A DNA stretch of 64,000 nucleotides, taken from Terribacillus saccharophilus (GTDB lineage Bacteria; Bacillota; Bacilli; Bacillales; Amphibacillaceae). The position numbers and the translations under genes were made by a program. The stretch spans positions 620,001 through 684,000 of the forward strand of contig NZ_NPBD01000002.1 in assembly GCF_002272745.1 (NCBI RefSeq). The letters run 5' to 3'. Shown here piece by piece: positions 53,868 to 60,917 of the stretch (positions within the stretch are counted from its first letter, which is position 1; each line of letters starts with the position of its first letter). The notes beneath the pieces are model-generated. The model had not been told where the DNA came from. It made no database searches and saw nothing but the letters and a program-made list of their open reading frames with translations.

Positions 53868-54830
53868 TTACTCGCCTACCATACCGTCGTTATCATTATC
53901 TTTCATATACTTATACAACCAATGATCACTCGTTATTGGCATACTGAACCCTGCTGCTTTTGCTTCTGCGATTGTAACCTGTCCATTACCGTTTGTATCA
54001 ACACTAGAAATATCCTCTTCATTTGTGGAGGAACTTGCTGATTCGGACTCGGAGTCCTTATTTTCGGTTAGTCCAAGTGATTCGTTTACTTCATCAGGGT
54101 TTACATTGTCAAATGTATCAACGATCTTGTTACCCATTAAAGTATAGGTATATTGATAACTTGAAGGAATCTGCGTTTCCGTATCCGGATAGGTGATAAT
54201 GGCTTCAAAATTAGTGGCTCCACCTGCGTCGCGGATACTTTTTTCCATATACGCTTGATCACCATGTCGATTAAGCGTACTTTCTTGTGGAGTAATATTA
54301 TAAGCATTCGATACCCCTCCGAGAGAATCAGCAATAATATGTCCTTCATCTAAATCTGCTCTTTCGACACCAGGAACTTTTGCTTCATCTGAGTAGTATC
54401 TGCCAGACGATGTTACAGGTTCGGTACTGTCATCTTGTATAATAATTTCATCAGCAATTACACGTACCAATTGCCCGTATTCGTTAGTAAACGCCCAATA
54501 TACACGTTCCCCAAAACCAATGTCAACGACTACGTTCGGTTGTCGAGATCCAGACAAATCACCACCATCGACTTCAAGGATATCGTATCCCGCAAACTCT
54601 TCTTCATTTACTCTGGTTGTGGTTTCCTCTACTTCAGGCTCCTCTTCTTCTGATTCTTCCACAACATCTGTAGCGGCTTCTTCCTTTTCACTTTTTATAT
54701 CTGAATTCTCTGTGGCTGCTACTTTTGGATCTGTTTCTTTATCGGTAGTGGCTGCATCTTCTACATTGGTACAACCAACCATGAAGATGATTGTTAAAAG
54801 TAAGACTAAATAGTTCATTTTCTTTTTCAT
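53868..54830 (-). CDS. Lipoprotein DNA/RNA non-specific endonuclease with EF-hand-like tail
   Basis: This 320-residue protein has lipobox VGCT after the signal helix and an acidic Glu/Thr/Asp linker (~25-85). The beta-beta-alpha metal nuclease core has ADLDEGHIIADSLGG (catalytic His, ~residue 175) and NITPQESTLNRHGDQAYMEK. The C-terminus DTNGNGQVTIAEAKAAG, ending DNDNDGMVGE, is a calcium-binding/Excalibur-like module in which the usual Cys is Gly. It probably degrades extracellular DNA at the cell surface. Confidence 0.82.
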   Translation of the reverse strand: MKKKMNYLVLLLTIIFMVGCTNVEDAATTDKETDPKVAATENSDIKSEKEEAATDVVEESEEEEPEVEETTTRVNEEEFAGYDILEVDGGDLSGSRQPNVVVDIGFGERVYWAFTNEYGQLVRVIADEIIIQDDSTEPVTSSGRYYSDEAKVPGVERADLDEGHIIADSLGGVSNAYNITPQESTLNRHGDQAYMEKSIRDAGGATNFEAIITYPDTETQIPSSYQYTYTLMGNKIVDTFDNVNPDEVNESLGLTENKDSESESASSSTNEEDISSVDTNGNGQVTIAEAKAAGFSMPITSDHWLYKYMKDNDNDGMVGE

Positions 54831-54854
54831 TCTAGAACTCTCCCAATGGCATAG

Positions 54855-55079
54855 TTAATTGCCTTTATTAGAAATGTAAGCGCGATATCGACCTTCTTCT
54901 CCAATACCTGTATCAATAGTGTAATGAATTTTATTTGAGTCTTGATCAATTATAGACTTTACTCCGTAAATATCTTCTAATTGGCCACCAGTTGGTCTAT
55001 TTGGAAAAGGAAAAAGTACCTTGATTTCAGATTCTTGATTACACTTCTTTAGCAGCTCAATCATTTCACTAACCGTCAT
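54855..55079 (-). CDS. Small hypothetical protein (74 aa)
   Basis: The start is ATG 55079 (MTVSEMIELLKKC) because GGAGGAG lies upstream; nine earlier codons are less likely. The product has an N-terminal helix and then strands (IKVLFPFPNRPTGG, KIHYTIDTGIGEEGRYRAYI). No family was recognised. It lies 25 bases before the secreted nuclease gene and could be its operon partner, for example a cytosolic partner or inhibitor, but this is only positional. Confidence 0.55.
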   Translation of the reverse strand: MTVSEMIELLKKCNQESEIKVLFPFPNRPTGGQLEDIYGVKSIIDQDSNKIHYTIDTGIGEEGRYRAYISNKGN

Positions 55080-55099
55080 TACATTCTCCTCCGTTACTG

Positions 55100-55623
55100 T
55101 TACCATATTCCTTTACTATCTGTTTTGGCTTGCTCTGCAGATTCCTTAAGCTCTTGCTGATATTTAATATTTGGTTCATGAACAGCAACCTCGGCCAAGC
55201 CCTCTCTTAAAAGCATGCTCTGATACATTTCGGTACTTTCTAAGTACACATAAAACAGCATATGTCCATATTGATCACGGTCAAATTCATCTTGTTCCAG
55301 GTAAACAGTTTCATCCTGAAGGGTTTCCTTCGCGAAAGCTGCAGCTTCCTCACTAAAAGGTTCCGGCTCGCAATTAGATAGGCTATTGTAATGGCATGTT
55401 TCCGGAGCATTAACCGAAATTAATTGAACATATTCTTCTTCTCCACTTTCTAATTCGACTGTAAAAGTGTCTCCATCTGTAACATGCGTGACTGTTCCCT
55501 TTGTATCACCTGGTATAGCTTCTAAAGCTTCTTCTCTAAGTTCTTCTTCATCTGGGTTATTTGCGCTTAAGCATCCAGTACAGATAATAATAAGATAACT
55601 AAGTTTAACAGAATCTTCTTAAT
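55100..55623 (-). pseudogene. Staphylococcal-nuclease-like lipoprotein, frameshifted and lacking a start codon
   Basis: A continuous frame from the lipobox (CTGCLSANNPDEEE) to GIW-stop encodes an SNase-fold domain (THVTDGDTFTVEL, YVQLISVNAPETC, AKETLQDETVYLEQDEFD). The natural start position, 7 bases behind GAGGAGGG, is ATT instead of ATG, and the signal peptide KKILLNLVI is in another frame from the lipobox. Catalytic residues also deviate (Arg35 to Gln, Asp40 to Asn, and the Arg87 position in DQYGH). This is most likely a dead gene. Confidence 0.7.
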
Positions 55624-55649
55624 ACAAAAACCCTCCTCTTTCGATGTAA

Positions 55650-55817
55650 TTACTTTAAGGCTAGTTCCAATACTTTCTTTAGGAATTCTTCGTCCGTGAT
55701 TTTACCTTCTAGGTTAGCCTTTATTAACTTCCTTTGTTCTTCAGTTGCATATTTCCCTGACAAGGCATTAGATGCTTGTGCTCTTCTCATAGATTCCTCA
55801 ATACTTCTTTTAGGCAT
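55650..55817 (-). CDS. Orphan VbhA-like antitoxin (55 aa)
   Basis: The frame MPKRSIEESMRRAQASNALS continues with GKYATEEQRKLIKANLEGKI, then TDEEFLKKVLELALK. The A-x-x-S-N-A-L-x-G ... L-x-G-x-I-x-x-x-E pattern is that of VbhA-family antitoxins, which mask Fic-domain AMPylating toxins by an inhibitory helix with an S-x-x-x-E/N motif. GGAG lies 8 bases before the ATG. No Fic gene is visible within the window, so it is an orphan or acts on a toxin elsewhere. The family call is moderately sure. Confidence 0.6.
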   Translation of the reverse strand: MPKRSIEESMRRAQASNALSGKYATEEQRKLIKANLEGKITDEEFLKKVLELALK

Positions 55818-55857
55818 TCGGTTATGCTCCTTCTAAATAGGTTCTTGCAGGAATGAT

Positions 55858-56337
55858 TCAACCAGCTTTAGTGTTTTTCATTTCAATTATCATGTTCATA
55901 AGTTCGTTTCTTCCAATAAGCTCTATACCAGTTTTGTTGGCCATTATAATAGCGTTTTTTGTGTAATTATTATTGCTAATTACAGTACCAGCATTGCACT
56001 CGTAATAAACCTTTGCAGCAATAACCTCTTGCACTGCCCTTACACCTACAGGCTTACTATATCGCTTCGCTTGAATGGCACGATACTCGTTATTTTTATA
56101 TATAAGCAGATCAGCACCATAGTCACCACTTCCTGGGGTTATCTTAACTGAATAGCCCCTACTCTTATATAATTGTGCTAAGTAGAATTCAAAATTTGAT
56201 CCACTCATCTTGTCTATGTCTTTTATCCCACTCTTTTTAATCCTAGAAATCTTAATGCCGGTGGTAATAAAATATACTGACCAATAAATTACTAACATTA
56301 CTACTAAACCAGTGATTAAGGTGCTTAACCCATCCAT
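55858..56337 (-). CDS. Membrane-anchored Mrr-like restriction endonuclease domain protein
   Basis: An N-terminal membrane helix (~8-28) is followed by an Mrr_cat domain: FEFYLAQLYKSRGYSVKIT, catalytic PD-(D/E)xK pattern GSGDYGADLLI and AIQAKRY, then VQEVIAAKVYYECNAGTVIS. The 159 residues match the small membrane-linked restriction endonuclease family found in Bacillus. It may cut foreign or modified DNA at the membrane. It has no partner modification gene. Confidence 0.8.
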   Translation of the reverse strand: MDGLSTLITGLVVMLVIYWSVYFITTGIKISRIKKSGIKDIDKMSGSNFEFYLAQLYKSRGYSVKITPGSGDYGADLLIYKNNEYRAIQAKRYSKPVGVRAVQEVIAAKVYYECNAGTVISNNNYTKNAIIMANKTGIELIGRNELMNMIIEMKNTKAG

Positions 56338-56552
56338 CCGTTATAACATTCCAATCTTTTTAAGTTCACTTACTCAATTAATTAAGTTAGAGCTCCCTTT
56401 TATTCTTATATCGACATCACTTGTCTATCTTTTAATTATAAAAATTAGATTTCATATCTGATTGCTGCAGACCTTACAGTACTTTAAGTCATAAGCTAGT
56501 ACAAAGGTTAATAGAGCCTTCTTCCAGTACTTCTGCGTTATATTTTAGAGAT
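56338..56552. other. Intergenic stretch with no recognised feature
   Basis: No supported frame or structure. It is followed by the phr remnant and a terminator. Together these fill the 414-base gap between the Mrr-like gene and the 65-aa gene. Confidence 0.4.
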
Positions 56553-56652
56553 TATCGTAGTTAGCGGCACGCTGAAACTGGTGAACAGTAAGGAAACTGC
56601 ATATGATTAAGGCATTACACCGCATTTAGTTGAACTAACTAAATTCTAATAA
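56553..56652 (+). pseudogene. Decayed duplicate of the phr gene
   Basis: The plus strand reads IVVSGTLKLVNSKETAYD, stop, GITPHLVELTKF, stop. This aligns without gaps to the intact Phr precursor (IVVSGALGMVSSKETAYD-K-GITPHSIKLTDF). One AAG-type codon has become TAA, and the signal-peptide start is missing. No rap gene accompanies it. Confidence 0.8.
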
Positions 56653-56659
56653 CTTATAA

Positions 56660-56700
56660 ATAACAAGAACCCCCCATTAGAAAAGGGGGTTCTTGTTATT
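56660..56700. terminator. Strong bidirectional terminator behind the phr remnant
   Basis: AATAACAAGAACCCCC / GGGGGTTCTTGTTATT forms a 16-bp perfect stem with a 9-base loop. On the plus strand it directly follows the decayed phr. Confidence 0.75.
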
Positions 56701-56751
56701 TACAGATATATAATTATGCTGATTTTCTCATCAAATACCTGAAATCTAAGC

Positions 56752-56949
56752 CTATTTTGTATTACCCGTCACATTGTCTACTTTCTTTTTCATAACCCAA
56801 CTTATAATAGACAATATAATTGCTACTAATAAAGTGATATCACCTACCGTTTGTAAAGTGTCACCGAACGGGTAGTCACGTAGTAAAAGATAAAGTACGA
56901 CAAACATTGTAAATCCATACTTTGATATAAAATCCCAAAAGCGTTTCAT
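56752..56949 (-). CDS. Small membrane protein (65 aa)
   Basis: Two hydrophobic helices (YGFTMFVVLYLLLRD; ITLLVAIILSIISWVMKKK) are separated by a PFGDTLQTVGD loop. The basic ends suggest both termini lie in the cytosol. The ATG is not preceded by a strong ribosome site. No family was recognised. Confidence 0.5.
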   Translation of the reverse strand: MKRFWDFISKYGFTMFVVLYLLLRDYPFGDTLQTVGDITLLVAIILSIISWVMKKKVDNVTGNTK

Positions 56950-57101
56950 AGATTAATCCCCATTCTATAACTATATTATATAAACTTGGATATCTTAACC
57001 ACCCTATACGGCTAAACTTCCGCTTCTGCTTGTTTCTCTGTATCATCTTCCGAATGCCTTATTAATAATAAGCTCTGTGTCGATTTTCTAATATATCTTT
57101 A

Positions 57102-57130
57102 AAACCCCTCCTAAATGGAAGGGTTTTAAA
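57102..57130 (-). terminator. Terminator after the 355-aa lipoprotein gene
   Basis: AAAACCC-CTCC-TAAAT-GGAA-GGGTTTT hairpin with a short T-rich tail, just before the stop of the minus-strand gene. Confidence 0.65.
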
Positions 57131-57134
57131 GATA

Positions 57135-58202
57135 TTATAAGTCAATTCTGTTATAAGTGTATTTTTGAATTGTTGGTTTTCCTCTGTATTCAACAGTGGT
57201 GTAGACATCAACAGATTTTTCATTTACAACCATTTTAGCATCTTTGGCATCTAATTCATCTGGTATCTTAACAGAATCTTGTGACTTAAACTCTTCATTT
57301 TCTAAGAGAGAATAATCTAATGACCATCCTTCACCAAGGGGACTGAGTAATTGATACTTACCATCATTATGTGGAGCTAAGTAAGATGAATCTCTCTTTT
57401 TATCCCCTGCGTCAGTCCACATATAATCATCTTTACTCAAATCATACATTGATCCACCGTCGAAATAGAGAATGTTTTTTTCTACGTCTATGTATGAGGA
57501 ATCCCATACAGAAGACGCGTCCAAATTATTCACTACATATTTTTCATTACCTTCATCGTCATAAATAGTACCAACATTATCCAAATTTCTCTCAGCTATA
57601 AATACCTTTTCGTTACTACCTTTGACGAATCTCAACGAAAGTGTATTAAATTCATCGCCATCTTCAGCTGGATTATCTAGAATAAGCTTGGCATTCATTG
57701 TGCCGTCTGGATTAAACGTCAACTTATATGCAGTATTGTAATCTCCGTTTGTTTCGTCCCAAGTACTTAGTAATAATAAGATAGAATTACCTGATTTCTT
57801 TATTTCTGGCTCACTATGTGTACGATTGGAAAGATTACTATCATCAGCGATATTAACTTCGTTCTGTATTGTTACCCATTTATTATCCTTTGCTACAGAA
57901 ACATAATAACTGCTAGGATTTACAACTTGAGCTTCCCATTGAAATAAATATGTATAGTCACCATCTTTTAATATCTCAAAATCTGTATCTCCAGGGTATA
58001 TATCCTCTAAACTTTCTCCCCCAAACTGATCTATCTTTTCTTCTAGCTCAAAACTAGCTGGTTCCGCTTTAACATCTTCAGTAGTTGAACTAGCAGATAC
58101 ACTACCTTCTTCGATATTCTTTCCTTCTGCGCTCTCTTCTTCGCCACAGGCACTTAAAAAAACAATACTCAGTATGAATATTAAACCCAATATTTTCTTC
58201 AT
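57135..58202 (-). CDS. Lipoprotein of unknown function (355 aa)
   Basis: The signal peptide GLIFILSIVFL ends in lipobox SACG, then an acidic Ser/Glu linker. The mature ~300 residues show repeated short beta blocks with D-G and W/Y residues (KDGDYTYLFQWEAQV, KDNKWVTIQNEVN, ENILYFDGGSMYDLSKDDYM, GEGWSLDYS), a pattern that suggests a beta-propeller. No family was recognised. It is probably a surface-exposed binding or sensing lipoprotein. Confidence 0.7.
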   Translation of the reverse strand: MKKILGLIFILSIVFLSACGEEESAEGKNIEEGSVSASSTTEDVKAEPASFELEEKIDQFGGESLEDIYPGDTDFEILKDGDYTYLFQWEAQVVNPSSYYVSVAKDNKWVTIQNEVNIADDSNLSNRTHSEPEIKKSGNSILLLLSTWDETNGDYNTAYKLTFNPDGTMNAKLILDNPAEDGDEFNTLSLRFVKGSNEKVFIAERNLDNVGTIYDDEGNEKYVVNNLDASSVWDSSYIDVEKNILYFDGGSMYDLSKDDYMWTDAGDKKRDSSYLAPHNDGKYQLLSPLGEGWSLDYSLLENEEFKSQDSVKIPDELDAKDAKMVVNEKSVDVYTTVEYRGKPTIQKYTYNRIDL

Positions 58203-58314
58203 TTTTTCTATTAACCCTCCTCTGGATGTAATTGGAATCAGGTACTATTATAGACCATATGACCCATCTTTGACCACATTTAATTATAATTACCTATGTA
58301 ATACTACTCTTTTA

Positions 58315-58366
58315 AGGAGGAGTTGCAGACCCATTAGATTACTTATCAAGATGTGGGGTGGAAATA
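58315..58366 (+). repeat. Decayed copy of the 3' end of the pseudoknot RNA
   Basis: GTTGCAGACCCATTAGATTAC continues to ATGTGGGGTGGAAATAAC and aligns with 53656-53700 of the RNA gene. The loop/anti-loop pairing CCCAT/ATGTGGG is kept, but the pseudoknot C stem is lost. Upstream pseudoknots A and B are absent. Confidence 0.6.
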
Positions 58367-58368
58367 AC

Positions 58369-58398
58369 AAAAAGCTGCCTATAGGCAGCTCTTTTATT
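58369..58398 (-). terminator. Terminator of the DUF3862 gene
   Basis: The perfect palindrome AGCTGCCTATAGGCAGCT has a T-tract on the minus strand and TCTTTT on the plus strand. Confidence 0.85.
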
Positions 58399-59152
58399 CT
58401 AATCCCAACTGTGCTTTTGATTGTACGACAGCAGGATCTCCTTGGAAGGTAATATTGGCGTTTGCTCCAAAACCACCTTCCCCTTCCCAAGTATATAAAG
58501 CAGTATAGAACTGATCCCCTTCTGTCCCTGTCTCGGACATTAGATCTCCTTCTCCACCAACAATATTTGTCACTTCTTCAATTGTCATACCGTTCTTGAT
58601 TTGACCAAACTCATCCTTAGACATTTTAGAGCTGCTTCCAGCTTCCGCTTTTTCAGTCTCTTCTTTGTCTTCTTCGGATGCATCATCATCTAATCCTAGC
58701 TGTGCTTTTGATTGTACGACAGCAGGGTCTCCTTGGAAGGTAATATTAGCATTCGCGCCGAAACCACCTTCCCCTTCCCATGTGTACAAAGCAGTGTAGA
58801 ATTGGTCGCCTTCCGCCCCTGTTTCAGACATCAGATCTCCTTCTCCACCAACTATGTTTGTAACTTCTTCTATAGTCATACCATTTTTAATCTGGCTAAA
58901 CTCATCTTTAGTCATTTTAGGACTATTCTCAGCTTCTTCTTTTTCAGTTTCAGCTTGCGTATCCTCTTTTTTATCTTCCTTAGTAGTTTCAGCGGAAGCG
59001 GTTGTTGCTTCAGTACTTTCTTTTTTTCCAGAATCTGCAGAGTCATCGGAATCGGAACCGGCACCACCAGCAGCGGCAGCCACAACTATAATAGCAATAA
59101 GCCATACCCACCATTTCTTATAAAATGGCTTTTTTTTCTTCTCTTTGGACAA
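58394..59152 (-). CDS. Membrane-anchored protein with two tandem DUF3862 domains
   Basis: This 252-residue protein has a basic N-terminus, one membrane helix (~15-32), an acidic Ser/Thr/Glu linker (~33-78), and two nearly identical ~72-residue DUF3862 (BLIP/SmpA-like) domains at ~79-152 and ~175-252. Each reads KM[TS]KDEF-x-QIKNGMTIEEV through ALYTWEGEGGFGANANI. Related folds bind proteins or cell-wall ligands. The two copies differ at few positions, so the duplication is recent or kept homogeneous. Confidence 0.82.
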   Translation of the reverse strand: MSKEKKKKPFYKKWWVWLIAIIVVAAAAGGAGSDSDDSADSGKKESTEATTASAETTKEDKKEDTQAETEKEEAENSPKMTKDEFSQIKNGMTIEEVTNIVGGEGDLMSETGAEGDQFYTALYTWEGEGGFGANANITFQGDPAVVQSKAQLGLDDDASEEDKEETEKAEAGSSSKMSKDEFGQIKNGMTIEEVTNIVGGEGDLMSETGTEGDQFYTALYTWEGEGGFGANANITFQGDPAVVQSKAQLGLE

Positions 59153-59273
59153 TGTATGTAATCCCCCTAGAAATTTGTTTTAGTACCAATATAATAATAA
59201 TATATAGGTATATGGTAATGCAAGATAAAATACCCATATAACCTAGAATATTACTAGAGTTAACAATGAATTT

Positions 59274-59306
59274 AAAAGGGCTACACCCAAGAGTACAGCC
59301 CTTTTA
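59274..59306 (-). terminator. Terminator after the Spo0E-like gene
   Basis: AAAAGGGCT / AGCCCTTTT stem with T-A-rich tails on both strands. Confidence 0.75.
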
Positions 59307-59336
59307 AATCTATATATTAAGGTTTATTTATGTTAT

Positions 59337-59462
59337 CTAATTAAGTTGATCAAGTTCTTGACTCAAGCGAACTGTATTCTCATCGTTTAAACCGTACTCA
59401 AATCCGTGCTCCATCATTTCATGTCGCTTATCCTCAATCGCTCTTAATAAACAGTGCTTCAA
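59337..59462 (-). CDS. Spo0E-like aspartyl-phosphate phosphatase (41 aa)
   Basis: The frame LKHCLLRAIEDKRHEMMEHG, then FEYGLNDENTVRLSQELDQLN, carries the family signature I-E-x-K-R-x-x-M and the catalytic S-Q-E-L-D motif of Spo0E-type proteins, which dephosphorylate Spo0A~P. It starts at TTG 59462 with AAGGAG 10 bases upstream. At 41 residues it is at the short end of the family. It overlaps nothing and follows a 36-aa frame by 14 bases. Confidence 0.75.
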   Translation of the reverse strand: MKHCLLRAIEDKRHEMMEHGFEYGLNDENTVRLSQELDQLN

Positions 59463-59476
59463 TAAATGACAGCTCC

Positions 59477-59587
59477 TTATTTAAAAAGTGCTTCTACACT
59501 ATCTATTATATCTGGAACTTCCATAATTTGTTTAACAGAACCTTTAAAATTGCTGGCGTAGGTATCCGTTTGTTCGACTATTTCCAT
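59477..59587 (-). CDS. Possible small peptide upstream of the Spo0E-like gene (36 aa)
   Basis: The ATG frame reads MEIVEQTDTYASNFKGSVKQ, then IMEVPDIIDSVEALFK. No good ribosome site is visible, so it may be a remnant. Its stop overlaps the A-rich run before the ribosome site of the Spo0E-like gene, which would allow coupling. Confidence 0.3.
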   Translation of the reverse strand: MEIVEQTDTYASNFKGSVKQIMEVPDIIDSVEALFK

Positions 59588-59677
59588 ATTAAATCAAATC
59601 AGTTACATAACCATTTTACGAATAATTCACTACGAAGTTATCAGCTTATGGAGTACGTTGTCGAAAAATGAGCAAGA

Positions 59678-59712
59678 AAAAAAGCTCACCTCTCTTGGAT
59701 AAGTGAGCTTAA
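59678..59712 (-). terminator. Hairpin terminator in the gap
   Basis: AAGCTCAC / GTGAGCTT stem with seven T on the minus strand. No gene could be assigned to the ~100 bases upstream of it; the transcript it ends, if any, is unknown. Confidence 0.6.
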
Positions 59713-59818
59713 ATTTTGAATACCTTTATCGCTTTATCTGGTCTCAACTAGTTCCTTCTATCATATATGTTCTATAGATTCGTACTCTTCAGAACACACA
59801 GTAATCAAGCTTATGATT

Positions 59819-59856
59819 TAAAAAGAAGGGTGAATTAGATCACCCTTCTTTTTGTA
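59819..59856 (-). terminator. Terminator after the NAD(P)-binding protein gene
   Basis: AAAAAGAAGGGTGA-N6-TCACCCTTCTTTTT is a 14-bp perfect stem with tails on both sides. It ends the 59882-62369 transcription unit. Confidence 0.88.
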
Positions 59857-59881
59857 TACACTACTGTGGCAGATAAAATCC

Positions 59882-60472
59882 TCATATATTAGGATTACTT
59901 ACCCCTATGCTGTGTCGAACTTCCAATCCATCCGTTACAGCTAATTTAACAATCAAGTGTGCTAGACTTTTTCGGGATATATCATGTCCTTTGAATGGTT
60001 CGCCTTTTTGTGTAATCTCATAATCTATTTCATCCTTATTGGTAAACCAACCAGGTCTTAAAATTGTATAATTAAGGTCAGAGGCTTCAATGATTTCAGC
60101 CGAATTTCGATAAGGGTCTAACATAGTGTGATATCTCTGCCCTGGGACTTCATCATAAATACCCATTGAACTGATCCAAATTAAACGCTTAACCCCAATT
60201 ATATTCATTGCATCCACTATATTTCTAGCCATCTGTTCGAGTGATCCAGCTAAATTAGCATATACAACATCTTGTCCCGACATTGCTTCTTTCAATTTCT
60301 CACTATCTAAAACATCGCCTTTTATTATTCGAACACGATCTGAACTAAAGTTTTGGAGTTTACTTGGATTTCTAAGATAAAGCGTTAATTGTGCATCTGT
60401 TTCTTTTAAGAATAAATCAATTGCAGCACGGGCTATTGACCCGTTTGCTCCAAGAATTAAGATATTAGTCAT
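59882..60472 (-). CDS. NAD(P)-binding atypical SDR protein
   Basis: This 196-residue protein has the Rossmann motif ILILGANGSIARAAI and follows the NmrA/YwnB-like pattern: GDVLDSEKLKEAM, VYANLAGSLEQMARN, RLIWISSMGIYDEV, YTILRPGWFTN. ATG 60472 is chosen (GAGGAG 8 bases upstream); a longer frame reads back into the frameshifted NTF2-like gene. Such proteins often sense redox state or reduce quinones. It is last in a minus-strand unit with the MFS pump. Confidence 0.85.
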   Translation of the reverse strand: MTNILILGANGSIARAAIDLFLKETDAQLTLYLRNPSKLQNFSSDRVRIIKGDVLDSEKLKEAMSGQDVVYANLAGSLEQMARNIVDAMNIIGVKRLIWISSMGIYDEVPGQRYHTMLDPYRNSAEIIEASDLNYTILRPGWFTNKDEIDYEITQKGEPFKGHDISRKSLAHLIVKLAVTDGLEVRHSIGVSNPNI

Positions 60473-60497
60473 CTTTAGAACTCCTCTTCTTGTTAAT

Positions 60498-60868
60498 CTA
60501 AATACTTGTTGATTCTGATGCACGTACCGGAAACCATTCTTCTCCTCGTTTCTCAAAATACATTCTAACTTTCATACTCCAAGTGTTTCTAATTCCGTAA
60601 ATTCTCGCATCAATCTTATTATACAAATGAGAATAGCTGTATTTCCATTAAACGTGACTGTTATTTTTTGAGGCATAGTTTTGAAGTATTTCATTTCTTC
60701 TTTTTCTATTTGTTTAAGCCATTCTTGCTTGCTTTGTTGATAGCCGTTCATGTGTACAAATTTATGATTGTTATTAAAAATGTTATCTAGCATTTCAGTA
60801 TCTTTATTGACCATTGCCTCATTAATCCTTTGGTAAACGGCTAGGATTTTTTCTTTGTCATCACTCAT
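60498..60868 (-). pseudogene. NTF2-like (SnoaL/DUF4440-type) protein with frameshift
   Basis: The N-terminal frame (EKILAVYQRINEAMVNKDTE ... FNGNTAILIC) continues correctly only after a -1 shift near 60629, where the other frame gives NKIDARIYGIRNTWSMKVRM and ends FPVRASESTSI. The unshifted frame stops early. The joined product of about 120 residues would be a normal nuclear-transport-factor-2-like protein. Either a disrupted gene or a sequencing error. Confidence 0.7.
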
Positions 60869-60917
60869 ATTTGAATCAAATTCTCCTCCGTATAGATTGA
60901 TTTATCTGATTAAAATA

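Noticed and set aside
57000-57060. Short acidic minus-strand tail HSEDDTEKQAEAEV before a stop
   Set aside because: No start or longer frame could be joined to it; probably chance or an unrecognisable remnant.
58394-58970. Tandem repeat as a sign of misassembly
   Set aside because: The two copies differ at several positions and lie in one open frame with a natural linker, so a real domain duplication is more likely.
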